Positions 52,959 through 61,327 of a DNA stretch of 64,000 nt are shown in pieces. Each line of letters begins with the position of its first letter. Position 1 is the first letter of the stretch. The notes beneath the pieces were generated by a model, which saw nothing but the letters and a program-made list of their open reading frames with translations, was not told the origin of the DNA and did not search any database. Made by a program: the position numbers and the translations under genes. This stretch comes from Isoptericola halotolerans (GTDB lineage: Bacteria > Actinomycetota > Actinomycetes > Actinomycetales > Cellulomonadaceae): positions 62,001 through 126,000 of the forward strand of contig NZ_PVTX01000001.1 in the NCBI RefSeq assembly GCF_003003075.1. The letters run 5' to 3'.

Positions 52959-53624
52959 GTGCCGCCCCGTCCGAACCAACCCTCCCGGCCCGTGATCGAC
53001 CCCGTCGTGCTCGCCGACCTGGTGGCGGGGAGCGCCGACGACCTCGCCCCGGCGGCGGACCTCGACGGCGTCCGGCTCACCGACGTCGATCTCGACCGGG
53101 TCGAGCTGCGCGGGGCCCGCGCCGACGGATCGCGTCTCGACGGGCTGCGCGCCCGGGAGGCCGACCTGCGCCACCTGACGCTCACCGAGGTCGTCCTGGC
53201 GCGCGTCGACGTCCCGGTCGTACAGGGCGTGCGGAGCCGGTGGCGGGACGTCGAGGTGCGGGACGCGCGCATCGGTTCGGCCGAGCTGTACGAGTCCACC
53301 TGGCAGTCCGTGCACCTCGTGGGCTGCAAGCTGGGCTTCGTCAACCTGCGCGGGGCCACCCTGCAGGACGTCCTCTTCACCGACTGCACCGTCGACGAGC
53401 TGGACCTGGTCCAGGCCCGGGCCACCCGGGTCGCGTTCGAGGGCACGCGGGTGCGCCGGCTGGACGTCCAGGCCTCCACCCTGCAGGACGTGGACCTGCG
53501 CGGTGCCGAGCTCACCGAGCTGGTCGGCACGGACGCCCTGCGCGGCACCACGATCAACGCGGCCCAGCTCGGCGAGCTCGCTCCGCTCCTGGCCGCCAAC
53601 CTGGGGATCTCGGTTGTCGACTGA
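52959..53624 (+). CDS. Pentapeptide-repeat protein
   Basis: The 221-residue protein has about 30 tandem five-residue units of the A(D/N)LXX type (LRGARADGSRLDGLRAREADL, LRGATLQDVLFTDCTVDEL, VDLRGAELTEL), which fold into a right-handed quadrilateral beta-helix. Function is unknown; some relatives mimic DNA or bind gyrase. The GTG has TAGCCT seven bases before it and no Shine-Dalgarno, so the mRNA is probably leaderless. Confidence 0.85.
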   Translation: MPPRPNQPSRPVIDPVVLADLVAGSADDLAPAADLDGVRLTDVDLDRVELRGARADGSRLDGLRAREADLRHLTLTEVVLARVDVPVVQGVRSRWRDVEVRDARIGSAELYESTWQSVHLVGCKLGFVNLRGATLQDVLFTDCTVDELDLVQARATRVAFEGTRVRRLDVQASTLQDVDLRGAELTELVGTDALRGTTINAAQLGELAPLLAANLGISVVD

Positions 53625-54567
53625 CGCCGGCCGCCCCGGCCGTCACCCGTGGGTGGTCCGGGCCGTCGCCGCCGCCGGGCTCCTCGTGGTCGCCTGGGTC
53701 TGCGTGACGGCCTGGGGCGCCGTCGTGCACGGCCACCCCGCCTACGCGGTGCTCCTGGCGCTGACCGCGATGGTGAGCGTCGCCGTCGGCTGGCGCTCGT
53801 TCCGCCCCGCTGCGCCGCGGCGGGGATGGCGCCGGGTCGCGGGGGTGGTCCTGCTCGTCGCCGCGGCCGGGTGGATCGCCGTCGTCGGCTGGCTGCGACC
53901 GTTCGGCGCGGTGGAACCGGCGCTGGACGCGATGCGGTCCGACGGCGCGGTCACCGTCGCCGAGACGTCCACGCAGATCGTGCTGGCACCGACGGACGGC
54001 ACGAGCGGGACGGGTGTGTTCTTCCAGCCCGGGGCGCGCGTCGACCCGCGCGCCTATGCCGCCGTGCTGCACCCGCTCGCGGAGGCCGGGCACACCGTCG
54101 TCGTGGCGAAGCAGCCGCTGGGCATCGCCTTCCTGGCCGTCGGGGCGCTCGACGACGCCCGGTCCGGGCACCCGCAGGTCGACAGGTGGGTGGTGGGCGG
54201 GCACTCGCTCGGCGGCACGGTCGCCGCGATGGAGGCGGACGAGGCCGACGACGACGCGAGCGCACCCGCCGTCGGGCTGCTGCTGTACGCCTCCTACCCG
54301 GCGGGCGACGTCAGGGGTTCCCTCACGGCCGCCGTCGAGTCCGTCTCCGGCACCCGGGACGGGCTCGCCACCCCGCCGAAGATCGAGGCGTCGCGCGCCG
54401 ACCTGCCGCCCGACGCCGGGTTCACCGTCGTGGACGGCGCCTCCCACGCCCAGTTCGGCGACTACGGTCCGCAGCCCGGCGACGGCGTGCCGACCCTCTC
54501 CGACGACGCGGCGCGGGAGCGGATCGCGGCGGCGAGCGTGCGGTTCGTCGCAGGCCTGGCCGGCTGA
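53614..54567 (+). CDS. Membrane-anchored alpha/beta hydrolase
   Basis: About 317 residues from a TTG that overlaps the pentapeptide gene by 11 bases. A downstream GTG would remove about 12 residues. Three N-terminal helices (VRAVAAAGLLVVAWVCV; YAVLLALTAMVSVAVG; RVAGVVLLVAAAGWIAVVG) precede an extracytoplasmic alpha/beta hydrolase domain. That domain has GVFFQPGARVDPRAYAAVLHPLAEAGHTVVVAKQPLG, a nucleophile elbow GGHSLGGTVAA and a C-terminal GASHAQFGDYG His. The substrate is unknown. Confidence 0.8.
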   Translation: MSTDAGRPGRHPWVVRAVAAAGLLVVAWVCVTAWGAVVHGHPAYAVLLALTAMVSVAVGWRSFRPAAPRRGWRRVAGVVLLVAAAGWIAVVGWLRPFGAVEPALDAMRSDGAVTVAETSTQIVLAPTDGTSGTGVFFQPGARVDPRAYAAVLHPLAEAGHTVVVAKQPLGIAFLAVGALDDARSGHPQVDRWVVGGHSLGGTVAAMEADEADDDASAPAVGLLLYASYPAGDVRGSLTAAVESVSGTRDGLATPPKIEASRADLPPDAGFTVVDGASHAQFGDYGPQPGDGVPTLSDDAARERIAAASVRFVAGLAG

Positions 54568-54644
54568 CGATCTCACCCGGCCCCGGGGCGCCCGCGTCCT
54601 GGCGTCATCTATCCGTCGCGCCCGTGCTCGGCTACGGTCGGACC

Positions 54645-55322
54645 GTGCAGCTGCTGGTCGTGGAGGACAACGAGCATGTCGCCGGTGCGCTCGTCTCCGT
54701 CCTGGGCAAGCACGGGTACGAGGCGATCCGGGCGGCCGACGGCGCGAGCGCGCTCGCGGCGCTGAGCCCGCGGACCGACCTCGTGCTGCTCGACCTGGCC
54801 CTGCCGGACATGGACGGGTTCGAGGTCTGCCGCCGGATCCGCAAGGTCTCCGACACCCCGATCATCATGGTGACCGCGCGCACCCAGCTCGAGTCGCGGG
54901 TGCGCGGCCTGGAGCTCGGCGCCGACGACTACGTGACCAAGCCGTACGACATCCGCGAGGTCCTCGCCCGCATCGACGCGGTGCTGCGCCGTGGCCGGTC
55001 CCGCGAGTGGGACGGCCGGGCCCACGTCGCCCAGATCGACGTCGGCGAGGTCCAGGTCGACCTCGCCGCCCGCGTGGTGCGCCGCACCGGCGGCGCCGTC
55101 GTCTCCCTGACCCGCAAGGAGTACGACCTCCTGGCGCTGCTGGTCCGGCACCGCGGCACGGCGCTCGCCCGCGAGCGCATCCTGCGCGAGGTGTGGGGTT
55201 CCAGCTGGAAGGGGCTCGGCCGCACCCTCGAGGTCCACGTCGCCTCCCTGCGCCGCAAGCTCGGCGAGCCCTCGGTGGTGGAGACGGTGCGCGGCGTGGG
55301 GTACCGGGTCGGGCAGCAGTGA
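54645..55322 (+). CDS. OmpR-family response regulator (TctD-like)
   Basis: The 225-residue regulator has a receiver (LLVVEDNEHVAGALV; acceptor in LVLLDLALPDMDGF; Lys in DDYVTKPYD) and a winged helix ending VVETVRGVGYRVGQQ. The GTG at 54645 lies six bases after TACGGT with no ribosome-binding site, so it is probably leaderless. A kinase and a TAXI-type binding protein follow with no gap, the layout of tricarboxylate-sensing TctDE systems. Confidence 0.92.
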   Translation: MQLLVVEDNEHVAGALVSVLGKHGYEAIRAADGASALAALSPRTDLVLLDLALPDMDGFEVCRRIRKVSDTPIIMVTARTQLESRVRGLELGADDYVTKPYDIREVLARIDAVLRRGRSREWDGRAHVAQIDVGEVQVDLAARVVRRTGGAVVSLTRKEYDLLALLVRHRGTALARERILREVWGSSWKGLGRTLEVHVASLRRKLGEPSVVETVRGVGYRVGQQ

Positions 55323-55323
55323 C

Positions 55324-56682
55324 GTGCGGAGCAGACTCGCCGCCGTCGTCTACGTGCCGCTCGCCCTGGTCATCCTGCTGCTCGGCATGCTCTACGCGTC
55401 GAGCGTGACGCGCGCCCACCAGCAGGAGGTCTTCCTGGACCGGTTGCGCGACACGAGCTACCTCGTCCTGCCGGCCCGCCAGGCGATCCTCGCCGACGAC
55501 CCCTCCCTCGTCGCGGGCGACCTGGAGCGGTACCGGCAGGTGTACGGCATCGGGGCCGCCGTCGTCGACCAGGCCGGGGCCACGGTCGCGGCGGAAGGGA
55601 TCGAGGTCCAGGACTACGCCGAGCGGCACGCCGCGCTCGCGGGCCGCCGGGCGGAGATGCGCGAGACGTTCTGGCCCTGGGACGCCCAGCGCACCGTGGT
55701 GGCCGAGCCCATCTTCGACGGCGGCGACCTGGTCGGCGCGCTCGTGACGTCGTCGGACGGCGGGAAGGTCCAGCGCGCCATCTGGAACAGCTGGGCGCTG
55801 CTCGCCGCGGCGGGCGCCGTGATCGCGCTGCTCGCGCTCGTCCTGGCCGACCGGACCGCGGGCTGGCTGCTGCGCCCGGTCCGCGCCGTCGACCAGGCGA
55901 TGGAGAAGATGGGCGACGGGCGGCTCGACGAGCGCATCCCGCCGTCGACGGGGCCTCCCGAGCTCCGTCAGGTGGTGAGCCGCTTCAACGAGATGGCGGA
56001 GCGCGTCGAGCACCTGATGCGCCGTCAGCAGGAGTTCGTGGCCAACGCCTCGCACGAGCTCCGCAACCCGCTCAGCGCCCTGATGCTCCGCGTCGAGTCG
56101 CTCGCGCTGAGCGTCCCGCCCGAGGGTGCCGACGACGTCGCGCACGTGCGGGCGGAGGCCGAACGGATGGCGCAGATCCTCGACGCCCTCCTCCTGCTGG
56201 CCGACGGCTCGAGCATGTCGGCCGCGCAGCCCGTCGACGTCGCCGACCTGGTGGCGCGGCGCGTGGAGGGGCGCAGGATCCTCGACCCGGACCGCGAGCT
56301 CCGGCTGACCACCCCCGGGGGTGAGGTCCTCGGGACCGTCGACCCCACCGCGCTCGAGAGCGCGTTCGACACCGTGGTCGAGAACGCGATCAAGTTCGCG
56401 CCGGAGTCCGAGCCGATCGACGTCTCCGTGGTCCGCGCGGCCGGCTCGATCGAGGTCGTGGTGCGCGACCACGGCCCGGGCGTGCCGGCCGACCAGCTCG
56501 AGCGCCTCACGGAGCGCTTCTGGCGGAGCCCGGGCCACAGCTCGGTGCGCGGTTCCGGCCTGGGCCTCGCGATCGCCTCGGAGCTCCTCGCCGAGCTCGG
56601 CGGCGGGCTGCGGCTCGAGCTGCCCGACGACGGCGGCCTGCGGGTGTGCCTGCAGGTCCCGGCCTGGGAGGAGGGGACGTGA
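55324..56682 (+). CDS. Sensor histidine kinase (TctE-like)
   Basis: The 452-residue kinase has an N-terminal helix, an extracytoplasmic sensor of about 130 residues (HQQEVFLDRLRDTSYLVLPAR...), a second helix (WALLAAAGAVIALLALVL) and a HAMP domain. HisKA with QQEFVANASHELRNPLSALML and HATPase with GSGLGLAIASELL follow. Starts one base after the regulator stop and overlaps the TAXI lipoprotein start (GTGA). The sensor domain may read the ligand-loaded lipoprotein. Confidence 0.9.
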   Translation: MRSRLAAVVYVPLALVILLLGMLYASSVTRAHQQEVFLDRLRDTSYLVLPARQAILADDPSLVAGDLERYRQVYGIGAAVVDQAGATVAAEGIEVQDYAERHAALAGRRAEMRETFWPWDAQRTVVAEPIFDGGDLVGALVTSSDGGKVQRAIWNSWALLAAAGAVIALLALVLADRTAGWLLRPVRAVDQAMEKMGDGRLDERIPPSTGPPELRQVVSRFNEMAERVEHLMRRQQEFVANASHELRNPLSALMLRVESLALSVPPEGADDVAHVRAEAERMAQILDALLLLADGSSMSAAQPVDVADLVARRVEGRRILDPDRELRLTTPGGEVLGTVDPTALESAFDTVVENAIKFAPESEPIDVSVVRAAGSIEVVVRDHGPGVPADQLERLTERFWRSPGHSSVRGSGLGLAIASELLAELGGGLRLELPDDGGLRVCLQVPAWEEGT

Positions 56683-57638
56683 GGAGGATCGTCGCGGCCG
56701 TGTCGTCGCTGCTCGTGGCGGGCGCTCTCCTGGCCGCGTGCGCCCCGGACAGCGACCCGTGGGAAGGCCGGCAGCCCGAGCGGCTCACCATCGCGACCGG
56801 CGGGACCAGCGGCATCTACCACGGCTACGGCCAGGCGTTCGCGTCGCAGCTCGCGGACGAGTACGGGATCGAGGTGGAGGTCCTGAGCACCGGCGGGTCC
56901 GTCGACAACCTGCAGCTGCTCGCCGACGGGACGGCGGACCTGGCCTTCAGCGCGGCGGACGCCGTGGCGGACGCCGTCGACGGCGAGGGAGGCTTCGCCG
57001 AGCCGGTGGAGGTCCGGGCGCTCGCCCGCGTGTACGACGACTTCGCCCACCTGGTGGTGCCCGCGGACTCGGAGGTCGAGGAGATCGCGGACCTGCGAGG
57101 GCTACGGGTGTCCGTCGGCGCGCCACGGTCCGGGACGTCGCTCATCGCGGGTCGCGTGCTCGAGGCGGCGGACGTGCCGATCGCCGACCTCCGGGTCGCC
57201 GAGCTGGGGATCACCGAGTCGATCGACGCGCTGGAGGACGGGCGCCTCGACGCGGTCTTCTGGTCCGGCGGGCTGCGCACGCCCGGCATCGTCGGCCTGG
57301 CCGAGGAGCTGCCCGTCCGGCTGATCCCGCTGGTGGACGTGGTCGACGAGCTCCGCGCGGAGTACGGGCACGGGTACCGGCACGGTGTGGTGCCCGAGGG
57401 CGTGTACGGCATGACCGAGGACGTCGAGACGCTTGCGGTCCCCAACGTCCTGGTGGTGAGCCCCGACATGCCCGAGGGCGTCGCGCACGGGCTGGTGCAG
57501 ACGCTCTTCGACACACGCAGCGAGATCTCCGTGCTCGTCCCCTCGGCTGCGTTGCTCGACCGGTCGCGGGCGATCTACACCGAGCCCGCCGAGCTGCAGG
57601 CCGGCGCGCTGCGGTACTACCAGGACGTCAAGCCCTGA
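56679..57638 (+). CDS. TAXI-family TRAP-type solute-binding lipoprotein
   Basis: The 319-residue protein has a lipoprotein signal (IVAAVSSLLVAGALLAAC, lipobox Cys21). The TAXI pattern is ERLTIATGGTSGIYHGYGQAFASQLA, GSVDNLQLLADGTADLAFSAADA and LRGLRVSVGAPRSGTSLIAGRVLEA. Relatives bind glutamate or carboxylic acids for TRAP transporters, but no DctM/DctQ membrane gene is in this window. Overlap with the kinase stop suggests a sensory role for this binding protein. Confidence 0.9.
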   Translation: MRRIVAAVSSLLVAGALLAACAPDSDPWEGRQPERLTIATGGTSGIYHGYGQAFASQLADEYGIEVEVLSTGGSVDNLQLLADGTADLAFSAADAVADAVDGEGGFAEPVEVRALARVYDDFAHLVVPADSEVEEIADLRGLRVSVGAPRSGTSLIAGRVLEAADVPIADLRVAELGITESIDALEDGRLDAVFWSGGLRTPGIVGLAEELPVRLIPLVDVVDELRAEYGHGYRHGVVPEGVYGMTEDVETLAVPNVLVVSPDMPEGVAHGLVQTLFDTRSEISVLVPSAALLDRSRAIYTEPAELQAGALRYYQDVKP

Positions 57639-57697
57639 GGTCTGTCCGGGCGGGCCGCGGAGACCTGGCCCACGGAGGAGGAGTTCGCCGGGTCCAC

Positions 57698-58831
57698 CTA
57701 GCGGCTGACCGCCGTGGACAGCGGCGGCACCAGCCGCAACCGGTGGCCGACGCCGCCGCGCCACGGCGTCTCCGGGACGAGCGTCGACGGGTAGCCCCGG
57801 GGGTGCTCCCGCTGCCACCGCCAGTGGTCGCGGCAGATCTCGGCGAGGTCCCGGCGGGCCGTCCAGCCCAGGTCGGCCGCCGACCGCGTGACGTCCGCGA
57901 CCGACGACGCGATCGTGCCGGCCGGTGCCGGCAGCACGCGGGAGGACACCTCCCGGCCGGTGACCTGCTCGAACGTGCGCAGGACCTCGCGCACGCTGCT
58001 CCCGTGCCCGGTCCCGAGGTTCCACGTCCGCACGGCGTCCTCGCCCGGCCGGTCCAGAGCCGCCAGCGCGGCGACGTGGCCCGCGGCGACGTCGGACACG
58101 TGGACGTAGTCGCGCAGGGCCGTGCCGTCGGGGGTGGGGTGGTCGCCGCCGTGCACCTCGACGTGGCCGCGCAGGCCCAGGGCCACCTCGCCGAGCCGGG
58201 TCAGCAGGCTGGAGGGCGCGCCGTTGCGGTCCTCGCCGATGCGTCCCGACGGGTCGGCGCCCACGGTGTTGAAGCAGCGCAGCACGGCGACGCGCAGCGC
58301 GGCACCGGCCCGGGTGACGTCCTGCAGGAGCTGCTCGTTGGTGACCATGGTGCGGCCCAGGGGCGAGGCGGGCGCGAGCGGGGCGTCCTCGGCGAACCGC
58401 GTGCCGCCGTCGGGCGAGCCCGCCGTGCCGTGGGCCGTCGCGTCGCCGTAGACCGCGGCGGAGGAGGACAGCACGAGCCGGTCGACCCCGTACCAGGTCA
58501 TGCACCGCAGCAGCGTGAAGGTGGTGGTCAGGTTGGTCTCGTAGGCGTCCAGGGGGCGGTCGACGCACTCCGACGCGGACCGCAGCCCGGCGAGGTGGAC
58601 GACGGCGTCGACGGCCGCGCCCGCGAAGATCCGCTCCATGGAGTCGATGTCGGCGACGTCCGCGGCGTGCGTGCGCACCCGGCGCCGGGAGAGCGCCTCA
58701 CCACGGGCCAGCGACGCCGGGGTGCCGCGGGAGAAGTCGTCCACGACGTCGACCTGGTGGCCCGCCTGCACCAGTGCCAGCACCACGTGGGACCCGAGAT
58801 AGCCGGCGCCGCCGGTGACCAGGACCCGCAT
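57698..58831 (-). CDS. galE: GalE-like UDP-sugar epimerase homologue lacking the catalytic Tyr/Lys pair
   Basis: The 377-residue protein is a GalE-family short-chain dehydrogenase. It has the Rossmann motif VTGGAGYLGSHVVLAL, DDFSRG, VVHLAGLRSASECVDRPLDAYETN, VLSSSAAVYG and LRCFNTVGADPSGRIGE. In the catalytic YxxxK site (normally SPYGxxK) the sequence is SPLGRTM, so Tyr is Leu158 and Lys is Met162. The neighbouring residues are unchanged and the frame is intact. It may bind NAD and a nucleotide sugar without epimerising, or use a different mechanism. A second galE elsewhere is likely. GalE is the closest family name, not an activity claim. Confidence 0.8.
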   Translation of the reverse strand: MRVLVTGGAGYLGSHVVLALVQAGHQVDVVDDFSRGTPASLARGEALSRRRVRTHAADVADIDSMERIFAGAAVDAVVHLAGLRSASECVDRPLDAYETNLTTTFTLLRCMTWYGVDRLVLSSSAAVYGDATAHGTAGSPDGGTRFAEDAPLAPASPLGRTMVTNEQLLQDVTRAGAALRVAVLRCFNTVGADPSGRIGEDRNGAPSSLLTRLGEVALGLRGHVEVHGGDHPTPDGTALRDYVHVSDVAAGHVAALAALDRPGEDAVRTWNLGTGHGSSVREVLRTFEQVTGREVSSRVLPAPAGTIASSVADVTRSAADLGWTARRDLAEICRDHWRWQREHPRGYPSTLVPETPWRGGVGHRLRLVPPLSTAVSR

Positions 58832-58961
58832 CTGACACACCTCGCACCACGTTTGCTGACGTGGGGCCATGATGGTGGCGCCGTGAGGGGCGGCAACAGG
58901 GGAGTTGAGGTAGTCAAGAGCATCTCAGGCGGATTCGTGTGACGTGTGCCACGCTGCTGCC

Positions 58962-59381
58962 ATGCTGAGACTTCTGGCCCGCACCGCGGTCCTGCTGCTC
59001 GCCGTCGCCGTCGGCCTGCTCCTGACCGACTGGGTGTTCGCCGCCCTCGACTGGCAGACGTTCGACATCGACTGGAGCAACCCGCTGGCGTTCGTGGTCG
59101 CCGTCGTCGTGTTCGCGGTGGCCCAAGCCGTGCTCACGCCGTTCTTCGTCAAGCTGGCCCGCAACAACGCGCCGGCGATGCTCAGCGCCGTCGGCCTCAT
59201 CACCACCTACGTGGCGCTCCTCATCGCCGTCCTGGTCGCGCCCGACGGGCTGGACATCTCCGGGTGGCTGGGCTGGCTCGTCGGCCCGATCATCGTGTGG
59301 ATCGTGACCCTGCTCGCGAACTTCCTGCTGCCGGCGCTGCTGCTCAAGAACGCCGTGGAGAAGCGTCGCGACGGGGAGTGA
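58962..59381 (+). CDS. Small four-helix membrane protein
   Basis: The 139-residue hydrophobic protein has helices around LLARTAVLLLAVAVGLLL, FVVAVVVFAVAQAVLTPFFV, VGLITTYVALLIAVLVA and WLVGPIIVWIVTLLANFLLPALLL, with a charged C-terminus EKRRDGE. The topology resembles small actinobacterial membrane proteins annotated as holin-like or DUF; I cannot assign a function. ATG 58962 has no obvious ribosome-binding site. Convergent with the next gene, 15 bases apart. Confidence 0.7.
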   Translation: MLRLLARTAVLLLAVAVGLLLTDWVFAALDWQTFDIDWSNPLAFVVAVVVFAVAQAVLTPFFVKLARNNAPAMLSAVGLITTYVALLIAVLVAPDGLDISGWLGWLVGPIIVWIVTLLANFLLPALLLKNAVEKRRDGE

Positions 59382-59396
59382 CCCTGCGCGGACGGC

Positions 59397-60092
59397 TCAG
59401 AGCTGCTGGCGGACGCCGGCGGCCCGGGCGATGCCCTCGACCTGCTCCTCCAGGTCGTCGCGCAGCGGCTTGATCCCGTCGCCGCGGCGCAGCACGGGGA
59501 GCTGGACCGGGTGGTCGACCTCCTCGAGCACGAAGCCCAGGGCGGCGTAGAGCGCCGCGAGGGCCAGCACCAGCCCGAGCACGCCCGCGGCGGCGTCCCA
59601 CCCGGCGGATCCGGTGAGCTCGGCGACCCCGGTCAGGGCGAACCGTGCCGCGGACCCGACCATGATCCCGGCGGCGAGCAGCTTGCCGTGCGCCGCGGCC
59701 GCCGGGAGGAGCAGGGCGACGGCGGCCGTCAGCAGGAGCACGCCCACGGCGGGGCTCGCCGTGCCGGGCGGCGAGGTGAGCGTCGCGACCGCGAGCATGG
59801 CCCACACCCCGGCGACCATGGCCATCCCGGTCCCGGCGATCGGGTCACGGGCGCCGAACCCCACCACGGCGGCGAGCGACTGCAGCGGCACGGTGAGCAC
59901 CAGCACCGCCAGCGCCACGGTGTTCTCCTCCGTGGTGGGGAGCACGCCGAGCTGCAGGCAGCTGAAGCCGACCGTGCCCAGGGCCAGCGCCATGAAGCCC
60001 AGGGGGAGGGGGTTGCCGCTCGGGCGCAGCACGATGCGCGTCATCTGCAGCTGTTCGCTCTGCCTGCCCCGCGGCTCGGAAGGTTCGCTCAT
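59397..60092 (-). CDS. GPR1/FUN34/YaaH (SatP) acetate-uptake family protein
   Basis: The 231-residue protein has about six helices and the family's N-terminal motif NPLPLGFMALALGTVGFSCLQLG. This matches NPxPLG of succinate/acetate channels. The later parts diverge and the C-terminal tail (LRDDLEEQVEGIARAAG) is an added cytoplasmic helix. Acetate transport is a family-based guess. ATG 60092 was chosen because the upstream residues are unrelated to the family. Confidence 0.72.
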   Translation of the reverse strand: MSEPSEPRGRQSEQLQMTRIVLRPSGNPLPLGFMALALGTVGFSCLQLGVLPTTEENTVALAVLVLTVPLQSLAAVVGFGARDPIAGTGMAMVAGVWAMLAVATLTSPPGTASPAVGVLLLTAAVALLLPAAAAHGKLLAAGIMVGSAARFALTGVAELTGSAGWDAAAGVLGLVLALAALYAALGFVLEEVDHPVQLPVLRRGDGIKPLRDDLEEQVEGIARAAGVRQQL

Positions 60093-60148
60093 CGCATCAC
60101 ACAACACGATCTCGTGGTGTGTCACAACGCAGGGGGCGCCGGGCCAGG

Positions 60149-61168
60149 TCAGGGCGCCGCGGTGCTCGCCCGCTCGACCAGGCGCGTCGGCACGAGCGTG
60201 CGTCCGTGCGGGATGGTGCGGTCGGCCATCTGACGCAGCACCCCGGCGACGCAGCGCCGTCCGACCTCCGCGAAGTCCTGGTGCACCGTGGTCAGCGGCG
60301 GGAGGTAGGCGACGGCGTCGGGGAGGTCGTCGAACCCGACCACGCTGACGTCCTGCGGCACCTTGCGCCCGGCCTCGGCCAGGGCGCGCAGCAGCCCGAG
60401 CGCCATCTGGTCGTTGGCCGCGAAGACGGCGGTCGCGTCGGTGCGGGCGATCTCCTGCCCGGCCGCGTACCCGGAGGCCGCGGACCAGTCCCCGCGGTAC
60501 ACCGGGGGGACGTCCCGGCCGGCCTCGTGCAGCGTCCGGCGCCAGGCGTCCTCGCGTCGCTGGGCGGAGAAGGACTCGGACGGTCCGGCCAGGTGCACCA
60601 CGGTCCGGTGCCCGAGACCGAGCAGGTGCTCCACCGCGGTGCGCGACCCGGCGGCCTGGTCGGTGTCCACCACGGGGTAGCGGTCCCCGGCGTCGGAGTC
60701 GGCGACGACGACCGGCACGTCGGTGGGCAGGGAGATGCTGGCGGCGTCGAGCAGGTGGACCTCCATCAGGAGGATCACGGCGTCGACGGCGAGCTCGCCC
60801 ATGCGGGTGAAGGCGCCGTTGACCCCGTCCTGCGTGGGGGCCTCGACGGGGATCACGGTGATGGCGTAGCCCTCGGCCGCGGCCGACGTCGCGATCGCGT
60901 CCAGGGTGCGGACGTTGCCGGTGGTGGACAGCGAGAACAGGATGACCCCGATGGTGCGGAACCGGCCGGAGCGCAGGGCGCGGGCCGCGCTGTTGGGCCG
61001 GTAGCCGAGCTCACGCATGGCCGCCAGCACCTGCTCGCGCGTGCGGTCGACCACGCCGGGGTGGCCGTTCGAGACGCGCGAGACGGTCTGCGACGAGACG
61101 CCGGCGCGCCGCGCGACGTCGGCCATCGAGACGCGCTGAGGTCGCCCGGTCGGGCTCGGGTCGGGCAA
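60149..61168 (-). CDS. LacI-family transcriptional regulator
   Basis: The 339-residue regulator has the LacI HTH (RVSMADVARRAGVSSQTVSRVSNGHPGVVDRTREQVLAAMRELGYRPNSAARALRSG). A periplasmic-binding-fold sensor follows (TIGVILFSLST; VFAANDQMALGLLRAL; VSVVGFDDLPDAVAYLPPLTTVHQD). TTG 61168 has GGAGGA upstream; ATG 61126 is the conservative alternative. Twin LacI operators lie in the divergent region, so it should repress the sugar ABC transporter until a sugar inducer binds. Confidence 0.92.
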   Translation of the reverse strand: MPDPSPTGRPQRVSMADVARRAGVSSQTVSRVSNGHPGVVDRTREQVLAAMRELGYRPNSAARALRSGRFRTIGVILFSLSTTGNVRTLDAIATSAAAEGYAITVIPVEAPTQDGVNGAFTRMGELAVDAVILLMEVHLLDAASISLPTDVPVVVADSDAGDRYPVVDTDQAAGSRTAVEHLLGLGHRTVVHLAGPSESFSAQRREDAWRRTLHEAGRDVPPVYRGDWSAASGYAAGQEIARTDATAVFAANDQMALGLLRALAEAGRKVPQDVSVVGFDDLPDAVAYLPPLTTVHQDFAEVGRRCVAGVLRQMADRTIPHGRTLVPTRLVERASTAAP

Positions 61169-61252
61169 GGGTCCTCCGCTCGGTCACAGTTCGGTCTCGC
61201 CGACCGCCGGGGTTGACGTACCGCGTCCGGCGATGCACGATCACCTTAGTCC

Positions 61253-61302
61253 ATGTTTACGTAAACATCCGTCCTCGTGGCGCTTGATGTTGACGTGAAC
61301 AT
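61253..61302. promoter_or_regulatory. Twin LacI operators upstream of the sugar ABC transporter
   Basis: ATGTTTACGTAAACAT (61253-61268) is a perfect 16-base palindrome. ATGTTGACGTGAACAT (61287-61302) is a near copy. Centres are 34 bases apart, about three helical turns. Both have the central CG of LacI sites and sit between lacI and the first permease gene. Confidence 0.85.
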
Positions 61303-61327
61303 CCCCGTGACCCCGAGGAAGACCCGC

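Noticed and set aside
61277-61327. Upstream ATG start for the MalF-type permease
   Set aside because: It would place the second LacI operator inside the coding sequence and lacks a ribosome-binding site; ATG 61328 has GAGGAAG at the right distance.
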